In this document: positions 25,303 to 33,713 of the stretch, in pieces
Numbering within the stretch: the first letter of the stretch is position 1
Layout of the letters: each line of letters begins with the position of its first letter
NCBI RefSeq assembly: GCF_013408655.1
Contig: NZ_JACCBP010000001.1
Coordinates: 620,001-684,000 of the forward strand
Length of the DNA: 64,000 nt
Direction: 5' to 3'
From: Pigmentiphaga litoralis
GTDB taxonomy: Bacteria > Pseudomonadota > Gammaproteobacteria > Burkholderiales > Burkholderiaceae_B
Notes under the pieces: model-generated
What the model saw: the letters and a program-made list of their open reading frames with translations, nothing else
What the model was told of the DNA's origin: nothing
Database searches by the model: none
Translations under genes and position numbers: made by a program

Positions 25303-26771
25303 AGGTCTGCTACGTGCACCATCAGTTCCCTGACGCGGCGCAGGGTCGCGTATTGGTTCAGGACGGTAAGCCAACGGGGATCGGTCAGCAAGGTCTGCCA
25401 CACTGGTTCCAGGTCTTGCGCATTGACAGCTTCGCCATCGCTCAGCCTGCTCGCGTAATCAAGCGTATTTGTTGACGATATCAACTGCATCCGGCTGGCC
25501 GCGCCGAGTGGTTTCGGGGCCGGGTCCGCAGGCGCATCCGAGCAATAGAGCACCGCATCCTGAAACGTCGCCAGGGCGTCTGTCGTGGGCAGCGCGTGCA
25601 GCGATCTGCCGCGAACAGGCACGGTGCCTTGCTTCGTCAGAAACGGATAGATGACGTGTGCATCGGCTTTCGACAGCAGCTGCAGGCCGCGCAGCAGCCT
25701 TGGAAAATCCGTGGTTGCGGCATCGGCCGATGCCTTGGCCTCGACCAGCAGGCAGATGTCCCAGGGCGGCGATGCGGCGGCATCGGTCTTTTTGGCAGCT
25801 TCGGCCTTTTTGGCCCCTTCGGTCTCCTTGGCGTCCTCAATCTTCGGGCGCCGAAACACCGCGACGTCCCACTCGGTCTTGGCCCTCTCGGCGCTGTCCA
25901 CCAGCACCGCCGGAACATGCAGGGCAGTGACGACCCGGTAGGTCCACTGTTGGCTGTCGTCGCGATTCAGTTGTGCCGCCAGCGCATCCAGCGCCTGGGC
26001 TGCTGTCGCCTCGACCTCTGCGCCTCGCTGCTGCGCGCTGGCACCTTGCGCCGCAGCTTCCGCGCTGCCTGACCTGGGCCCATGGGACGCCCATAAGGCA
26101 AGGTAATGCTGCACGTCGGTGTCGTGCGCCAGCGCCAACAGCCGCTGCAGCCGTGCCAGCGCGGGGTCTTGCAGAAGGTGTTGAAGGCTGCGTCCCAGCC
26201 CGGCGGTGGACTGCAGATCGAACAGAGGATCTGACCGGGTTTCAAGACCGGCCAACAGGAATCGGCCCGTGTCCGCCGCTTCTGTCCACGCGCCCGTCGA
26301 TACCTGCTCATACAGCTGCGACAACCCGTCGCGAAGTGGACCTGAAGCCTGTTGCCGCAGCTTGCCCGGATGCGCAATGGCATCGACGCGGCTTCGAATG
26401 TGGCGAGCGTCCTTGTCCCCCTGCGCCTGCAAGGACGCGTACTCACGCACCCATGCATGTCGATGGCGCAGCACCATCGCCTGGAATGCAGGGTCGCCGG
26501 TCTGCGGATGCAAGGCATCAGCAATCAGCCTTGCCAAGCCCTGCAAGAATCGGGCTTTGACTGCCGCGTCCGGTTGCTCGCCACGCGCAAGGGCTGCGCG
26601 CGCCAGCTCGATGGCCACCGCAAGATTCCTTGCCGCAGAAGGCGCGTCCGATCGTGCATCCCGGTCGCCCAGCGGCGGCACCCGGTAGCGACGGGGCACG
26701 GTGCGTAGCAACGAGTTCAATGGGGAGCAGGGCGTCGATGCCATGACAGGATGCTGTGCAGGGAAGGGCAA
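25239..26771 (-). CDS. Uncharacterised protein, possible PD-(D/E)XK-like core
   Basis: A 510-residue protein with no signal peptide or membrane segment; I do not recognise its family with confidence. The first 250 residues are helical and Ala/Leu/Gln-rich. Around residues 290-350 a pattern like a nuclease fold appears: TEWDVAVFRRP, then a charged Ala/Lys/Glu linker (EDAKETEGAKKAEAAKKTDA), then WDICLLVEAKAS. The D...ExK spacing suggests a PD-(D/E)XK-type site with an inserted linker. The gene stands alone, and its end runs 64 bases into the convergent lacI gene. The start may instead be the ATG at 26744. Confidence 0.7.
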   Translation of the reverse strand: MPFPAQHPVMASTPCSPLNSLLRTVPRRYRVPPLGDRDARSDAPSAARNLAVAIELARAALARGEQPDAAVKARFLQGLARLIADALHPQTGDPAFQAMVLRHRHAWVREYASLQAQGDKDARHIRSRVDAIAHPGKLRQQASGPLRDGLSQLYEQVSTGAWTEAADTGRFLLAGLETRSDPLFDLQSTAGLGRSLQHLLQDPALARLQRLLALAHDTDVQHYLALWASHGPRSGSAEAAAQGASAQQRGAEVEATAAQALDALAAQLNRDDSQQWTYRVVTALHVPAVLVDSAERAKTEWDVAVFRRPKIEDAKETEGAKKAEAAKKTDAAASPPWDICLLVEAKASADAATTDFPRLLRGLQLLSKADAHVIYPFLTKQGTVPVRGRSLHALPTTDALATFQDAVLYCSDAPADPAPKPLGAASRMQLISSTNTLDYASRLSDGEAVNAQDLEPVWQTLLTDPRWLTVLNQYATLRRVRELMVHVADLHALSRRTISNPISTTDSAGR

Positions 26772-26876
26772 GCGCGAAACAGGCCGCTCAGTCTAGCAGC
26801 CAGGGAACGCCTCTTGCAGAGCCTCCCGGTGCGTTCTGCGGCGTGCAGTGCGCTGAACCGCTACTTGAAGGATGCA

Positions 26877-27818
26877 ATGATGAGTCAAATGCTTGCCTAC
26901 CGGATCCATGCATTCGGCGGCCCCGAAGTATTCAAGCCTGAATCGGTCGTTATTCCCGACCCGTCGGGCGCCCAGGTATTGATCCGTGTACTGACTGCCG
27001 GCGTCAATCCGGTCGACGCCAAAACGCGTGGCGGCAAGTACCCCATGATCGGCGACAAAGATCTGCCGTACATCCTTGGGCGCGACGTTGCAGGCGTGGT
27101 GGAGCGCGTGGGGGATCAGGCGCTGCCATGGAAGGCGGGCGATGAGGTCATCGCCTTCGTGGGACAAGGCGACGGCGCCTTTGCCGAATATGTGATCGTC
27201 GACGCCAAGGCCATCGCGCGCCGTCCGGAGTCGGTTGACTGGGTGCACGCGGGCGCGATCCCGCTTGCCGCGTTGACGGCGTGGCAAGGGCTGTTCGACC
27301 ACGGGACGCTGGAATCCGGGCAGCGCGTATTGATCCACGGCGCGTCGGGCGGCGTGGGGCTGTTTGCCGTGCAGTTCGCCAAACAGGTGGGCGCGGACGT
27401 GTTCGCCACCGCGTCGGGTGAGGGCGTTGCATTGCTGCGCGAGATGGGCGCCGACCACGCCATCGATTACACGTCCGAAAAGTTCGAAGACGTGGCCAAG
27501 GACATCGACCTGGTGTTCGACCTGGTGGGCGGCGAGACGCAGCAGCGGTCGTGGGACGTGATCAAGCCGGGCGGCGTGCTCGTGTCCACCCTGGGCGAGC
27601 CGTCGCAGGAAGAAGCCGCAAAGCGGGACATCCGCGCCATGCGCTTTCTGGCCGAGCCCGATGGCCAGCAATTGGCCACCATCTGCACACTGGTGGACGA
27701 AGGCGATCTGGTGGTGAAAGTGGTGGGCACCTATCCTTTTGACGCTGCACCGGATGCGCTGGCGGCGGTGGAGGACGGGCACGCGCGGGGCAAGGTGGTG
27801 ATCAAAGTGGCGATGTAG
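26877..27818 (+). CDS. Zinc-independent MDR oxidoreductase (quinone reductase-like)
   Basis: A 313-residue medium-chain dehydrogenase/reductase. The N-terminal GroES-like fold has GVNPVDAKTRGGKYP near residue 37. The nucleotide motif HGASGGVGLFAVQFAKQVGA is near residue 150. The zinc-ligand cysteines of alcohol dehydrogenases are missing, which places it with NADPH:quinone reductases and zeta-crystallins. AAGGA precedes a double ATG (26877 and 26880). Probably a stress or detoxification reductase; the LysR gene 74 bases downstream runs the same way. Confidence 0.9.
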   Translation: MMSQMLAYRIHAFGGPEVFKPESVVIPDPSGAQVLIRVLTAGVNPVDAKTRGGKYPMIGDKDLPYILGRDVAGVVERVGDQALPWKAGDEVIAFVGQGDGAFAEYVIVDAKAIARRPESVDWVHAGAIPLAALTAWQGLFDHGTLESGQRVLIHGASGGVGLFAVQFAKQVGADVFATASGEGVALLREMGADHAIDYTSEKFEDVAKDIDLVFDLVGGETQQRSWDVIKPGGVLVSTLGEPSQEEAAKRDIRAMRFLAEPDGQQLATICTLVDEGDLVVKVVGTYPFDAAPDALAAVEDGHARGKVVIKVAM

Positions 27819-27864
27819 GGAGTGCAACCCGGCGGGGGAGGCCGGCTGGCTCATGCATAATCCG

Positions 27865-27888
27865 ATCGTTGATACCCGCAATCATCCG
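27865..27888 (+). promoter_or_regulatory. 24-bp motif shared with 31995-32018, before lysR
   Basis: The 24 bases beginning ATCGTTGATACCCGCAATCA match those at 31995-32018 at 23 of 24 positions. This copy ends 4 bases before the lysR start codon. It holds TTGAT-N7-ATCAT, a LysR-type T-N11-A pattern. Likely a site for the adjacent LysR protein at its own promoter and at the SDR/CaiB promoter region. Confidence 0.6.
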
Positions 27889-27892
27889 GCCC

Positions 27893-28813
27893 ATGCGATA
27901 CGAACTGACCGACCTGCGCTTGTTCCTTGCCATTGCCGAGGCCGGCAGTCTGTCCGCGGGCGCGGCGGCAGTCCACCTGACGGCGTCGGCGGCAAGTTAT
28001 CGCCTGAAAAATCTAGAGTTCGCCCTGGGCGTGCCCTTGTTCACCCGGGCGGCACGGGGGATGGAGCTGACCGCTGCAGGCACGTCGGTCCTCAAGCATG
28101 TACGCGGGCTCTTCGCCGGGATCGAGGCCATGCATGGCGAGATCGCCAGCTTTTCGAAGGGGCTCAAAGGCAGCGTGCGCATCGTTGCGAACAGCAGTTC
28201 CCTGAACGGCTTTATCGTGCCATCGCTCAGCCGCTTTCTGTCTGCCCACCCAACCATCAACATGGTGGTGGAAGAGCGGCCCAGCACCACCATACTTGCT
28301 GCCATCAACGATCAGGAAGCCGACATCGGCATCCTGGCCGGGCCGGTCGCCGCGACGGCGTCGGACGTGACCAGCCGCCGGTTCGCACTGGACCGGCTGG
28401 TGATTGCCACGCCGCTTGACCACCCTTTGCTGGCCCATGCGGCCGTCCCGTTCGCGACCGTGCTGGACCGCGATTTTGTCTGCATGGACAAGGCGAGCAG
28501 CAACACGGTATTCCTGAAAGAGATGGCGCATCAGACCGGCAAGGGACTGAGCATCCGCATCCATGTGCAGACCTTCGACGCGGTGCTGCACATGGTGGCG
28601 GCAGGCGTTGGCGTCGCATTGGTCCCGCGCAGCATTGCATCGGCCGCGCTGGATGCGGGAAGGATAGGGGCGGTGGGGCTGACCGACCCGTGGGCGCATC
28701 GAGAATTGTCGCTGGTCACCCGCGCAGGCGACTTGTCGCCGCTGGTCTCGGCGGTTGTCGACCTGCTGCTGGATGATCCGGTGGTGATGGCGTCGCGCCT
28801 GTCCAAAGGCTGA
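27893..28813 (+). CDS. LysR-family transcriptional regulator
   Basis: A 306-residue LysR protein with an N-terminal winged helix (LRLFLAIAEAGSLSAGAAAV, then SYRLKNLEFALGVPLFTRAA) and a PBP2-type effector domain. The ATG at 27893 gives the conserved MRYELTDLRLF start. It is convergent with the CaiB/Bug/crotonase operon. A 24-base sequence just before its start recurs in the promoter region between that operon and the SDR gene, pointing to this protein as their regulator. Confidence 0.9.
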   Translation: MRYELTDLRLFLAIAEAGSLSAGAAAVHLTASAASYRLKNLEFALGVPLFTRAARGMELTAAGTSVLKHVRGLFAGIEAMHGEIASFSKGLKGSVRIVANSSSLNGFIVPSLSRFLSAHPTINMVVEERPSTTILAAINDQEADIGILAGPVAATASDVTSRRFALDRLVIATPLDHPLLAHAAVPFATVLDRDFVCMDKASSNTVFLKEMAHQTGKGLSIRIHVQTFDAVLHMVAAGVGVALVPRSIASAALDAGRIGAVGLTDPWAHRELSLVTRAGDLSPLVSAVVDLLLDDPVVMASRLSKG

Positions 28814-28841
28814 GGCCCCGCATTGGCCGCGCAACGCGGTA

Positions 28842-29666
28842 TCACCGCGCCTTGCGCCGCCGCTTTTCTTCCAGGAAGGCATTCATGAAGGATTGCGGCT
28901 CGCCGGTGTCGAAGGCCGCGCCAAACGCCTTGACGCTGGCGTCGATCGCACCCGCCAGGTCCAGAGCCTCCCACTGACGCAGCAGCCCTTTCTGTTGACG
29001 CAGCACGGCGGGCCCGATGCGCGCAAGATTGCCCGCCAGGTGCATGACGCGCGCATCCAGCTGCGCTTGGGGCACGGCCTCGTTGATCAGCCCCCAGTCC
29101 GCGGCGCGATGCGCATCGATCAGTTCGCCCGCCAGCAGCATCCAGGCCGCGTTGCCGGCGCCAATCAGCCGGGGCAGCAAGGCGGCATGGATCACCGACG
29201 GGATGCCGACCTTGACCTCGGGCATGCCGAACTGCGCGTCGTCCGCGGCGATACGCATGTCGCAGGCCATCGCCAACTCCATCCCGCCGCCCAATGCCCA
29301 GCCTGGAATGCGGGCAATGACCGGCACCGGAAAGTGGTGCACCGCATGGCACAGATGGCGCAGCCGGGTGATGAAGGCCTCTCCGGACGTGCGGTCCAGC
29401 GACGACATTTCCTGGATGTCCGCACCGGCGACGAAGGCGCGATCCCCGGTGCCGCGAAGGATCACCACGCGCACGTCGTTGCGGCTGTGCAGGGCCGCAA
29501 ACGCGGCGGTCAGGTCGTTGATAACGGCCGACCCGAGCAGGTTGAGCGGGCCGGCTTGCGCGATGCATACCGTCGTCACGCCGGCATCGTCGATGGTGAC
29601 GGTGGCGTGCGACAGATCAGGCAGGGGCACGGTGTGGCCGGTGGCGGCTGGGGGCGACGAGGTCAT
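28842..29666 (-). CDS. Enoyl-CoA hydratase/isomerase (crotonase) family protein
   Basis: A 274-residue crotonase-fold enzyme. The oxyanion-hole segment AFVAGADIQEM is near residue 78. GWALGGGMELAMACD carries Glu130 and FGMPEVKVGIPS carries Glu150, matching the two catalytic glutamates of enoyl-CoA hydratase, so hydration of an enoyl-CoA is plausible. The start overlaps the Bug stop by 4 bases. With the CoA-transferase two genes upstream it forms an activation and hydration pair for an imported unsaturated acid (inference). Confidence 0.92.
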   Translation of the reverse strand: MTSSPPAATGHTVPLPDLSHATVTIDDAGVTTVCIAQAGPLNLLGSAVINDLTAAFAALHSRNDVRVVILRGTGDRAFVAGADIQEMSSLDRTSGEAFITRLRHLCHAVHHFPVPVIARIPGWALGGGMELAMACDMRIAADDAQFGMPEVKVGIPSVIHAALLPRLIGAGNAAWMLLAGELIDAHRAADWGLINEAVPQAQLDARVMHLAGNLARIGPAVLRQQKGLLRQWEALDLAGAIDASVKAFGAAFDTGEPQSFMNAFLEEKRRRKAR

Positions 29667-30637
29667 TGCAGTTTCTCGAACTTGATGTCATCGACAATCT
29701 TTTTCCAACCGGCGTACGACTGGCTGATCGTCTCGGCAAATGCCTTGCGTGTCGTTGGCGCGGGAACGGCGCCCTGTTTTTCGATGGCATCCACGGTCTG
29801 CGGGTCTTGCAAGGTCTGCACCACCGCGGCATTGAGGCGGTCCAGGATGGCTTCGGGCACACCGGCCGGGGCTGCCAGTCCGAACCAGGATGGCGTGTTC
29901 ATGGCGGGCAGGCCCGCTTCCGCATAGGTGGGTACGTCGGGCAACACCTTCAGACGCTGCCTGGCGGCGACCGCGAGCGGACGGATCCGGTGGCTCTGGA
30001 TCAAGGGGTTGGACGACGGAATGTTGTCGAACACTACCTGCAGTTGGCCTGCCACCAGATCGTTCAAGGCCGGGCCCAGGCCCTTGTATGGAACGTGCAG
30101 CATGCGGGTGCCGGTCACGCTCATGAACAGTTCGCCGTTCATGTGGCTCAGTCCGCCGTTGCCTGAGGATCCGAAAGCCAGCTTGCCGGGCTGGCTTTTG
30201 AGCAGGGCCAGGAAAGACTTCAGGTCTTGCGCGGGCAGGGCGGGATTCACGACAAGGACATTGGGCACATCGGCAAGGTTGCTGATGGGAGAAAAGTCCT
30301 TGATCGGGTCGTAGGGTGACTTGGCATATACGTTCGGGTTGACCGCGTGCGAGCTTTCCACGGCCATGACCAGGGTATACCCGTCGGCGGGCTGGCGGGC
30401 CGCGTACGCGCTGCCGATGTTGCCGCCGGCGCCTGGCTTGTTTTCAATGACGATGGGTTGGCCCAGCACGGCGCCCAGCTTGTTGCCGACCACGCGGGCA
30501 ATGATGTCGGTGGTCCCGCCGACCGCGTACGGCACGATCAGCCGGATCGGCCGGTCGGGGTAGGCCTGGGCGGACGCGCCACTGGCGGCGGAACACAGGG
30601 CCAAGGTCAGGAGGCCGGAAAGTACGGAAAGTCGCAT
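29663..30637 (-). CDS. Bug/TctC-family tripartite tricarboxylate receptor
   Basis: A 324-residue periplasmic receptor. The signal peptide ends near residue 24 (GASAQA). Bug signatures are PIRLIVPYAVGGTTDIIARV, GQPIVIENKPGAGGNIGSAY and VPYKGLGPALNDLVAGQLQV. It is the middle gene of a CaiB-Bug-crotonase operon, starting 24 bases after the CoA-transferase and overlapping the crotonase by 4. It should deliver the acid that the CoA-transferase activates. No membrane partner genes are present. Confidence 0.93.
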   Translation of the reverse strand: MRLSVLSGLLTLALCSAASGASAQAYPDRPIRLIVPYAVGGTTDIIARVVGNKLGAVLGQPIVIENKPGAGGNIGSAYAARQPADGYTLVMAVESSHAVNPNVYAKSPYDPIKDFSPISNLADVPNVLVVNPALPAQDLKSFLALLKSQPGKLAFGSSGNGGLSHMNGELFMSVTGTRMLHVPYKGLGPALNDLVAGQLQVVFDNIPSSNPLIQSHRIRPLAVAARQRLKVLPDVPTYAEAGLPAMNTPSWFGLAAPAGVPEAILDRLNAAVVQTLQDPQTVDAIEKQGAVPAPTTRKAFAETISQSYAGWKKIVDDIKFEKLQ

Positions 30638-30661
30638 GGGTGTCTCCTCGTGCGGGGAAAA

Positions 30662-31852
30662 TCAGGGTGTCGTTGTCGTTGTTGTTGTCTTCACATGCAG
30701 GGCATCGTGCTGCCCCAGCGTCGGCGGCGCGCTTGCCACGCTGTCTGGCGGCGATCCCGCCACCAGCGGATTCCGGACCAGACGCATCGGTCCAAGCGCA
30801 GGATGCGTCACGGTCTGCACCAGTTCGCGGTGCTGCACCTGCGGGTGGGCGAACACCTCGTCCAGGGTGTGGATCGGCCCCCAGGGCACACCGTTGGCAT
30901 CGAAGGCGTCCGTCCAGTGCTGGCGCGGCTTCCGGGCCAGCACGTCGGCAATGGCGGGCCGAAGCGTGGCCATGTTCATCAGCCGTGCGCTGTTGGTCGC
31001 AAACCGGGCGTCGTCAGCCCACGCCGCCTGCTCGACCACGGAGCTGAAGCGGGCAAACTGGGCATCGTTGCCGATCGCAACGATCAGGTGCCCGTCCTGT
31101 GCGGCAAACACTTCATACGGCGCGCAGTTGGGATGGGCGTTCCCGCTGCGCTTCGGGGCGTCGCCCGACACCAGATAGTTCGCGCCCTGGTTGGCGTTCA
31201 GGGCGACCGCGACATCGAGCAGGCAGAGGTCCAGATGCACGCCTTGCCCCGTTCGATCACGTTGCCGCAGCGCGGCCAGCACGGCAGACGTCGCATACAT
31301 GCCCGTCATCAGATCAACAACGGCCACGCCGGTCCGCAAGGGCCCGGCGCCGGGCATGCCATCCGGCTGCCCCGTGTAGCTCATCAAGCCGCCCATGCCC
31401 TGGAACACGTAGTCGTAGCCGGGCTTGTCCGCCATGGGGCCAGTCTGGCCGAAGCCGGTAATCGACAGGTAGACCATGCGTGGGTTGATGGCCTTCAGGC
31501 TGTCGTAGTCCAGGCCATGCTTGCGCAGGCCGCCTGCCTTGTAATTTTCGACAAAGACATCGGCGTCCCTGACCAGTTCGATGATGCGGGCCGCGCCTTG
31601 CGGCGTGGAAAAATCGAGCGTGACGGATTGCTTGCCGCGGTTGCAGGCCATGAAATAGGCCGACATGGACGCCTCGCCATTGGCCGAAGTCAGGTCGGGC
31701 GGCCCCCACCCGCGGGTGTCGTCGCCGCGCTGCGGATGCTCGATCTTCAGTACGTCGGCGCCCATGTCAGCCAGGTTCTGCGTGCACCACGGGCCGGCCA
31801 GAATCCGCGACAGATCGACGACGCGAACGCCGCGCAAAGCGTCATGCAGCAT
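30662..31852 (-). CDS. CaiB/BaiF-family CoA-transferase
   Basis: A 396-residue class III CoA-transferase that moves CoA between carboxylic acids. The N-terminal DLSRILAGPWCTQNLADMGA and VLKIEHPQRGDDTR are classic. The catalytic aspartate is Asp180 in GVAVVDLMTGMYA (the Asp169 of formyl-CoA transferase). A short Thr-rich C-terminal tail follows residue 388. First gene of the CaiB-Bug-crotonase operon, divergent from an SDR gene across 183 bases. It most likely activates the acid brought in by the Bug system. Confidence 0.93.
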   Translation of the reverse strand: MLHDALRGVRVVDLSRILAGPWCTQNLADMGADVLKIEHPQRGDDTRGWGPPDLTSANGEASMSAYFMACNRGKQSVTLDFSTPQGAARIIELVRDADVFVENYKAGGLRKHGLDYDSLKAINPRMVYLSITGFGQTGPMADKPGYDYVFQGMGGLMSYTGQPDGMPGAGPLRTGVAVVDLMTGMYATSAVLAALRQRDRTGQGVHLDLCLLDVAVALNANQGANYLVSGDAPKRSGNAHPNCAPYEVFAAQDGHLIVAIGNDAQFARFSSVVEQAAWADDARFATNSARLMNMATLRPAIADVLARKPRQHWTDAFDANGVPWGPIHTLDEVFAHPQVQHRELVQTVTHPALGPMRLVRNPLVAGSPPDSVASAPPTLGQHDALHVKTTTTTTTP

Positions 31853-31994
31853 GCTGTCTCCGGTCTTGTGAGTGTTGTCGGTGTTGCTGCCGGCGATTAT
31901 GTCAGCGGGTCGTGGCCGCCACGAGTCGAATGTTTCGAAGGGATCGTTCGATGGCGTTCAAGGCTCGATCTCGAAGTCTCCGTCGATATCCGCT

Positions 31995-32018
31995 ATCGTT
32001 GACACCCGCAATCATCCG
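31995..32018 (+). promoter_or_regulatory. 24-bp motif shared with 27865-27888, before SDR gene
   Basis: Second copy of the shared sequence, beginning ATCGTTGACACCCGCAATCA; it differs from the first copy only at position 9 (C for T). It ends 17 bases before the SDR GTG start, within the 183-base region shared with the CaiB gene. TTGACA at 31999-32004 also resembles a -35 box. The rest of the 183-base gap shows no gene. Confidence 0.6.
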
Positions 32019-32035
32019 ACGGACAGGAGACAGCA

Positions 32036-32800
32036 GTGAACCTTGGAAAAGTGGCGATCGTGACAGGGGCGGGCTCGGGCATCGGCAAGGCGGTCACGCT
32101 GGCGCTGGCCGAAGCAGGCTATCGGGTGGTGCTGGCCGGACGGCGGGAAGCCATGCTGGACGCCGTGCGCGACGAGGCCCGGCAGCGCCATGGGGCCGGG
32201 GACCGGTTATTGTGCGTGCCGACCGACGTGGCCGATGCCGCGGCGGTGGAAGACCTGTTCGCCAAAGCCGTCGCGCACTTTGGCCGCGTGGATGTGCTGT
32301 TCAACAACGCGGGCCGGGGCAATCCGCCGGGGTCGTTCCTGGACTGGACCGCCGCCGAGTGGCGCGAGGTGGTCGATGTCAATCTGAACGGCATGTTCTA
32401 TTGCCTGCAGCAGGCATTCCGGGTCATGCGCGATCAGTCGCCGCAGGGTGGCCGCATCATCAACAATGGTTCGATCTCTGCCCATACGCCCCGGCCCAAT
32501 TCGATCGCCTATACGGCCACCAAACATGCGGTGATGGGGCTGACCAAGACGGCGGCGCTGGACGGCCGAGCGTTCAATATCGCGGTCGGGCAGATCGATG
32601 TGGGCAATGCGATGACGGAGCTGGCCTCCCGCATGGCCAAGGGCGTGCCGCAGGCCAATGGGGCGATCGAGATCGAGCCGATGATAGACGTGGACGTGGT
32701 CGGCCAGTCGGTGCTGTACATGGCCAATCTGCCGCTGGAAGCCAACGTGCTGTTCCACACGGTGATGGCAACGAAGATGCCGTTCGTGGGCCGGGGCTGA
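32036..32800 (+). CDS. SDR-family oxidoreductase
   Basis: A 254-residue classical short-chain dehydrogenase. [11 protein letters not shown] is at residues 10-20, NNAG near residue 89, and the catalytic Ser-Tyr-Lys triad is in [20 protein letters not shown] near residue 150. The start is GTG at 32036 with GGAGA 10 bases upstream. It is divergent from the CaiB operon and may oxidise the hydroxyacyl product made by the crotonase (inference). It is convergent with the next gene. Confidence 0.92.
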   Translation: MNLGKVAIVTGAGSGIGKAVTLALAEAGYRVVLAGRREAMLDAVRDEARQRHGAGDRLLCVPTDVADAAAVEDLFAKAVAHFGRVDVLFNNAGRGNPPGSFLDWTAAEWREVVDVNLNGMFYCLQQAFRVMRDQSPQGGRIINNGSISAHTPRPNSIAYTATKHAVMGLTKTAALDGRAFNIAVGQIDVGNAMTELASRMAKGVPQANGAIEIEPMIDVDVVGQSVLYMANLPLEANVLFHTVMATKMPFVGRG

Positions 32801-32833
32801 AGTGACGCGCCCCCGCCTTGTCCGCCCCCCGAC

Positions 32834-33640
32834 TCATCCGCTCCAATAAGCGCCCGCGTAGCCCCGATACGGATTGCCATAGGCGAGCCGCCCAGCGGAA
32901 CGGTGTTCTTCCATGAAGCGTTCGATGGCGTCGGGGCTGCCGCCCTTGAACATTTCCTTGACCACGCCATCGGGCAGCAACTGCCGGTAGCGCACTGGCA
33001 GTCCGGCGTAGGCCGCGCCCTCAGGCAGGTCGCGCGGCACCCCGATCGGGTCCAGGAAGCGGGATTCGCCCCGTTCGCTGTCGTACTTCGCTCGCACTTG
33101 CACCGCGGCATCCAGGATGCCGCCTATTACCTCCGACAACCTGCGCCCGCTGACGCGTGCCTGCCAGGACGCCCGCAATTCCAGCAGGCGATCCGGCGGC
33201 GCCCCTGCGCACGCGCCTTGATAGGCGGCGGTCAGGCAATGGTCACCCGCGGCCAGAAGGCGTTGTGTTTCCGTCGGTTCGCGTTCAAGCAGGGACAGCA
33301 CCTGGCCCAATGATGCGCCTTCCATGTAGCGGTCGGGTCCGATCTCGTACCCGATGTCACCGGGATTGTGGTGGTCAACCGCAACGATAGGCGTGTAGCC
33401 CCGAAGCCGGCATTCGACTGTCACGATGGGCGCCTTGGGCAGCAGGACAGCCGGCCGCAAGCCGCCCGGCCCGTTGTGCAGCACGCTGTCGGCGTCATAG
33501 GCCGTGCGCGGCGATACACGCTGGCGGCCCTGCGCGGCGACGACGCATGCATAGCCGGCGCCCTGCACCACGCGTTCGATCTCGCGCATTTCGGGATCCT
33601 GGGCGCCCAGCACAAACGTGCAGTCCGCGGGTAATGGCAT
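32834..33640 (-). CDS. Uncharacterised protein with DHH-like motif
   Basis: A 268-residue soluble protein that I do not recognise. The first 110 residues look like an alpha/beta domain: TFVLGAQDPEMREIERVV near residue 8, IVTVECRLRG near 72 and VAVDHHNPGD near 86; the last resembles the DHH phosphoesterase motif. The rest is mostly helical, with RYMEGASLGQVLSLL near 104. No signal peptide. It lies downstream of the TauD-like and Bug genes on the same strand (73-base gap), so it is probably part of that operon. A DHH phosphoesterase role is a weak guess. Confidence 0.7.
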   Translation of the reverse strand: MPLPADCTFVLGAQDPEMREIERVVQGAGYACVVAAQGRQRVSPRTAYDADSVLHNGPGGLRPAVLLPKAPIVTVECRLRGYTPIVAVDHHNPGDIGYEIGPDRYMEGASLGQVLSLLEREPTETQRLLAAGDHCLTAAYQGACAGAPPDRLLELRASWQARVSGRRLSEVIGGILDAAVQVRAKYDSERGESRFLDPIGVPRDLPEGAAYAGLPVRYRQLLPDGVVKEMFKGGSPDAIERFMEEHRSAGRLAYGNPYRGYAGAYWSG

Positions 33641-33713
33641 GCCTTGCTCCTGATGGCGGTCCGGGGACTCACTCCCCGATGCCCATCAGCAAACGATATG
33701 CCATCCGCGACAA

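Noticed and set aside
31924..31936. TCGAA-TGT-TTCGA inverted repeat in the CaiB-SDR gap.
   Set aside because: Short arms, likely by chance; the 24-base shared motif nearby is far stronger.
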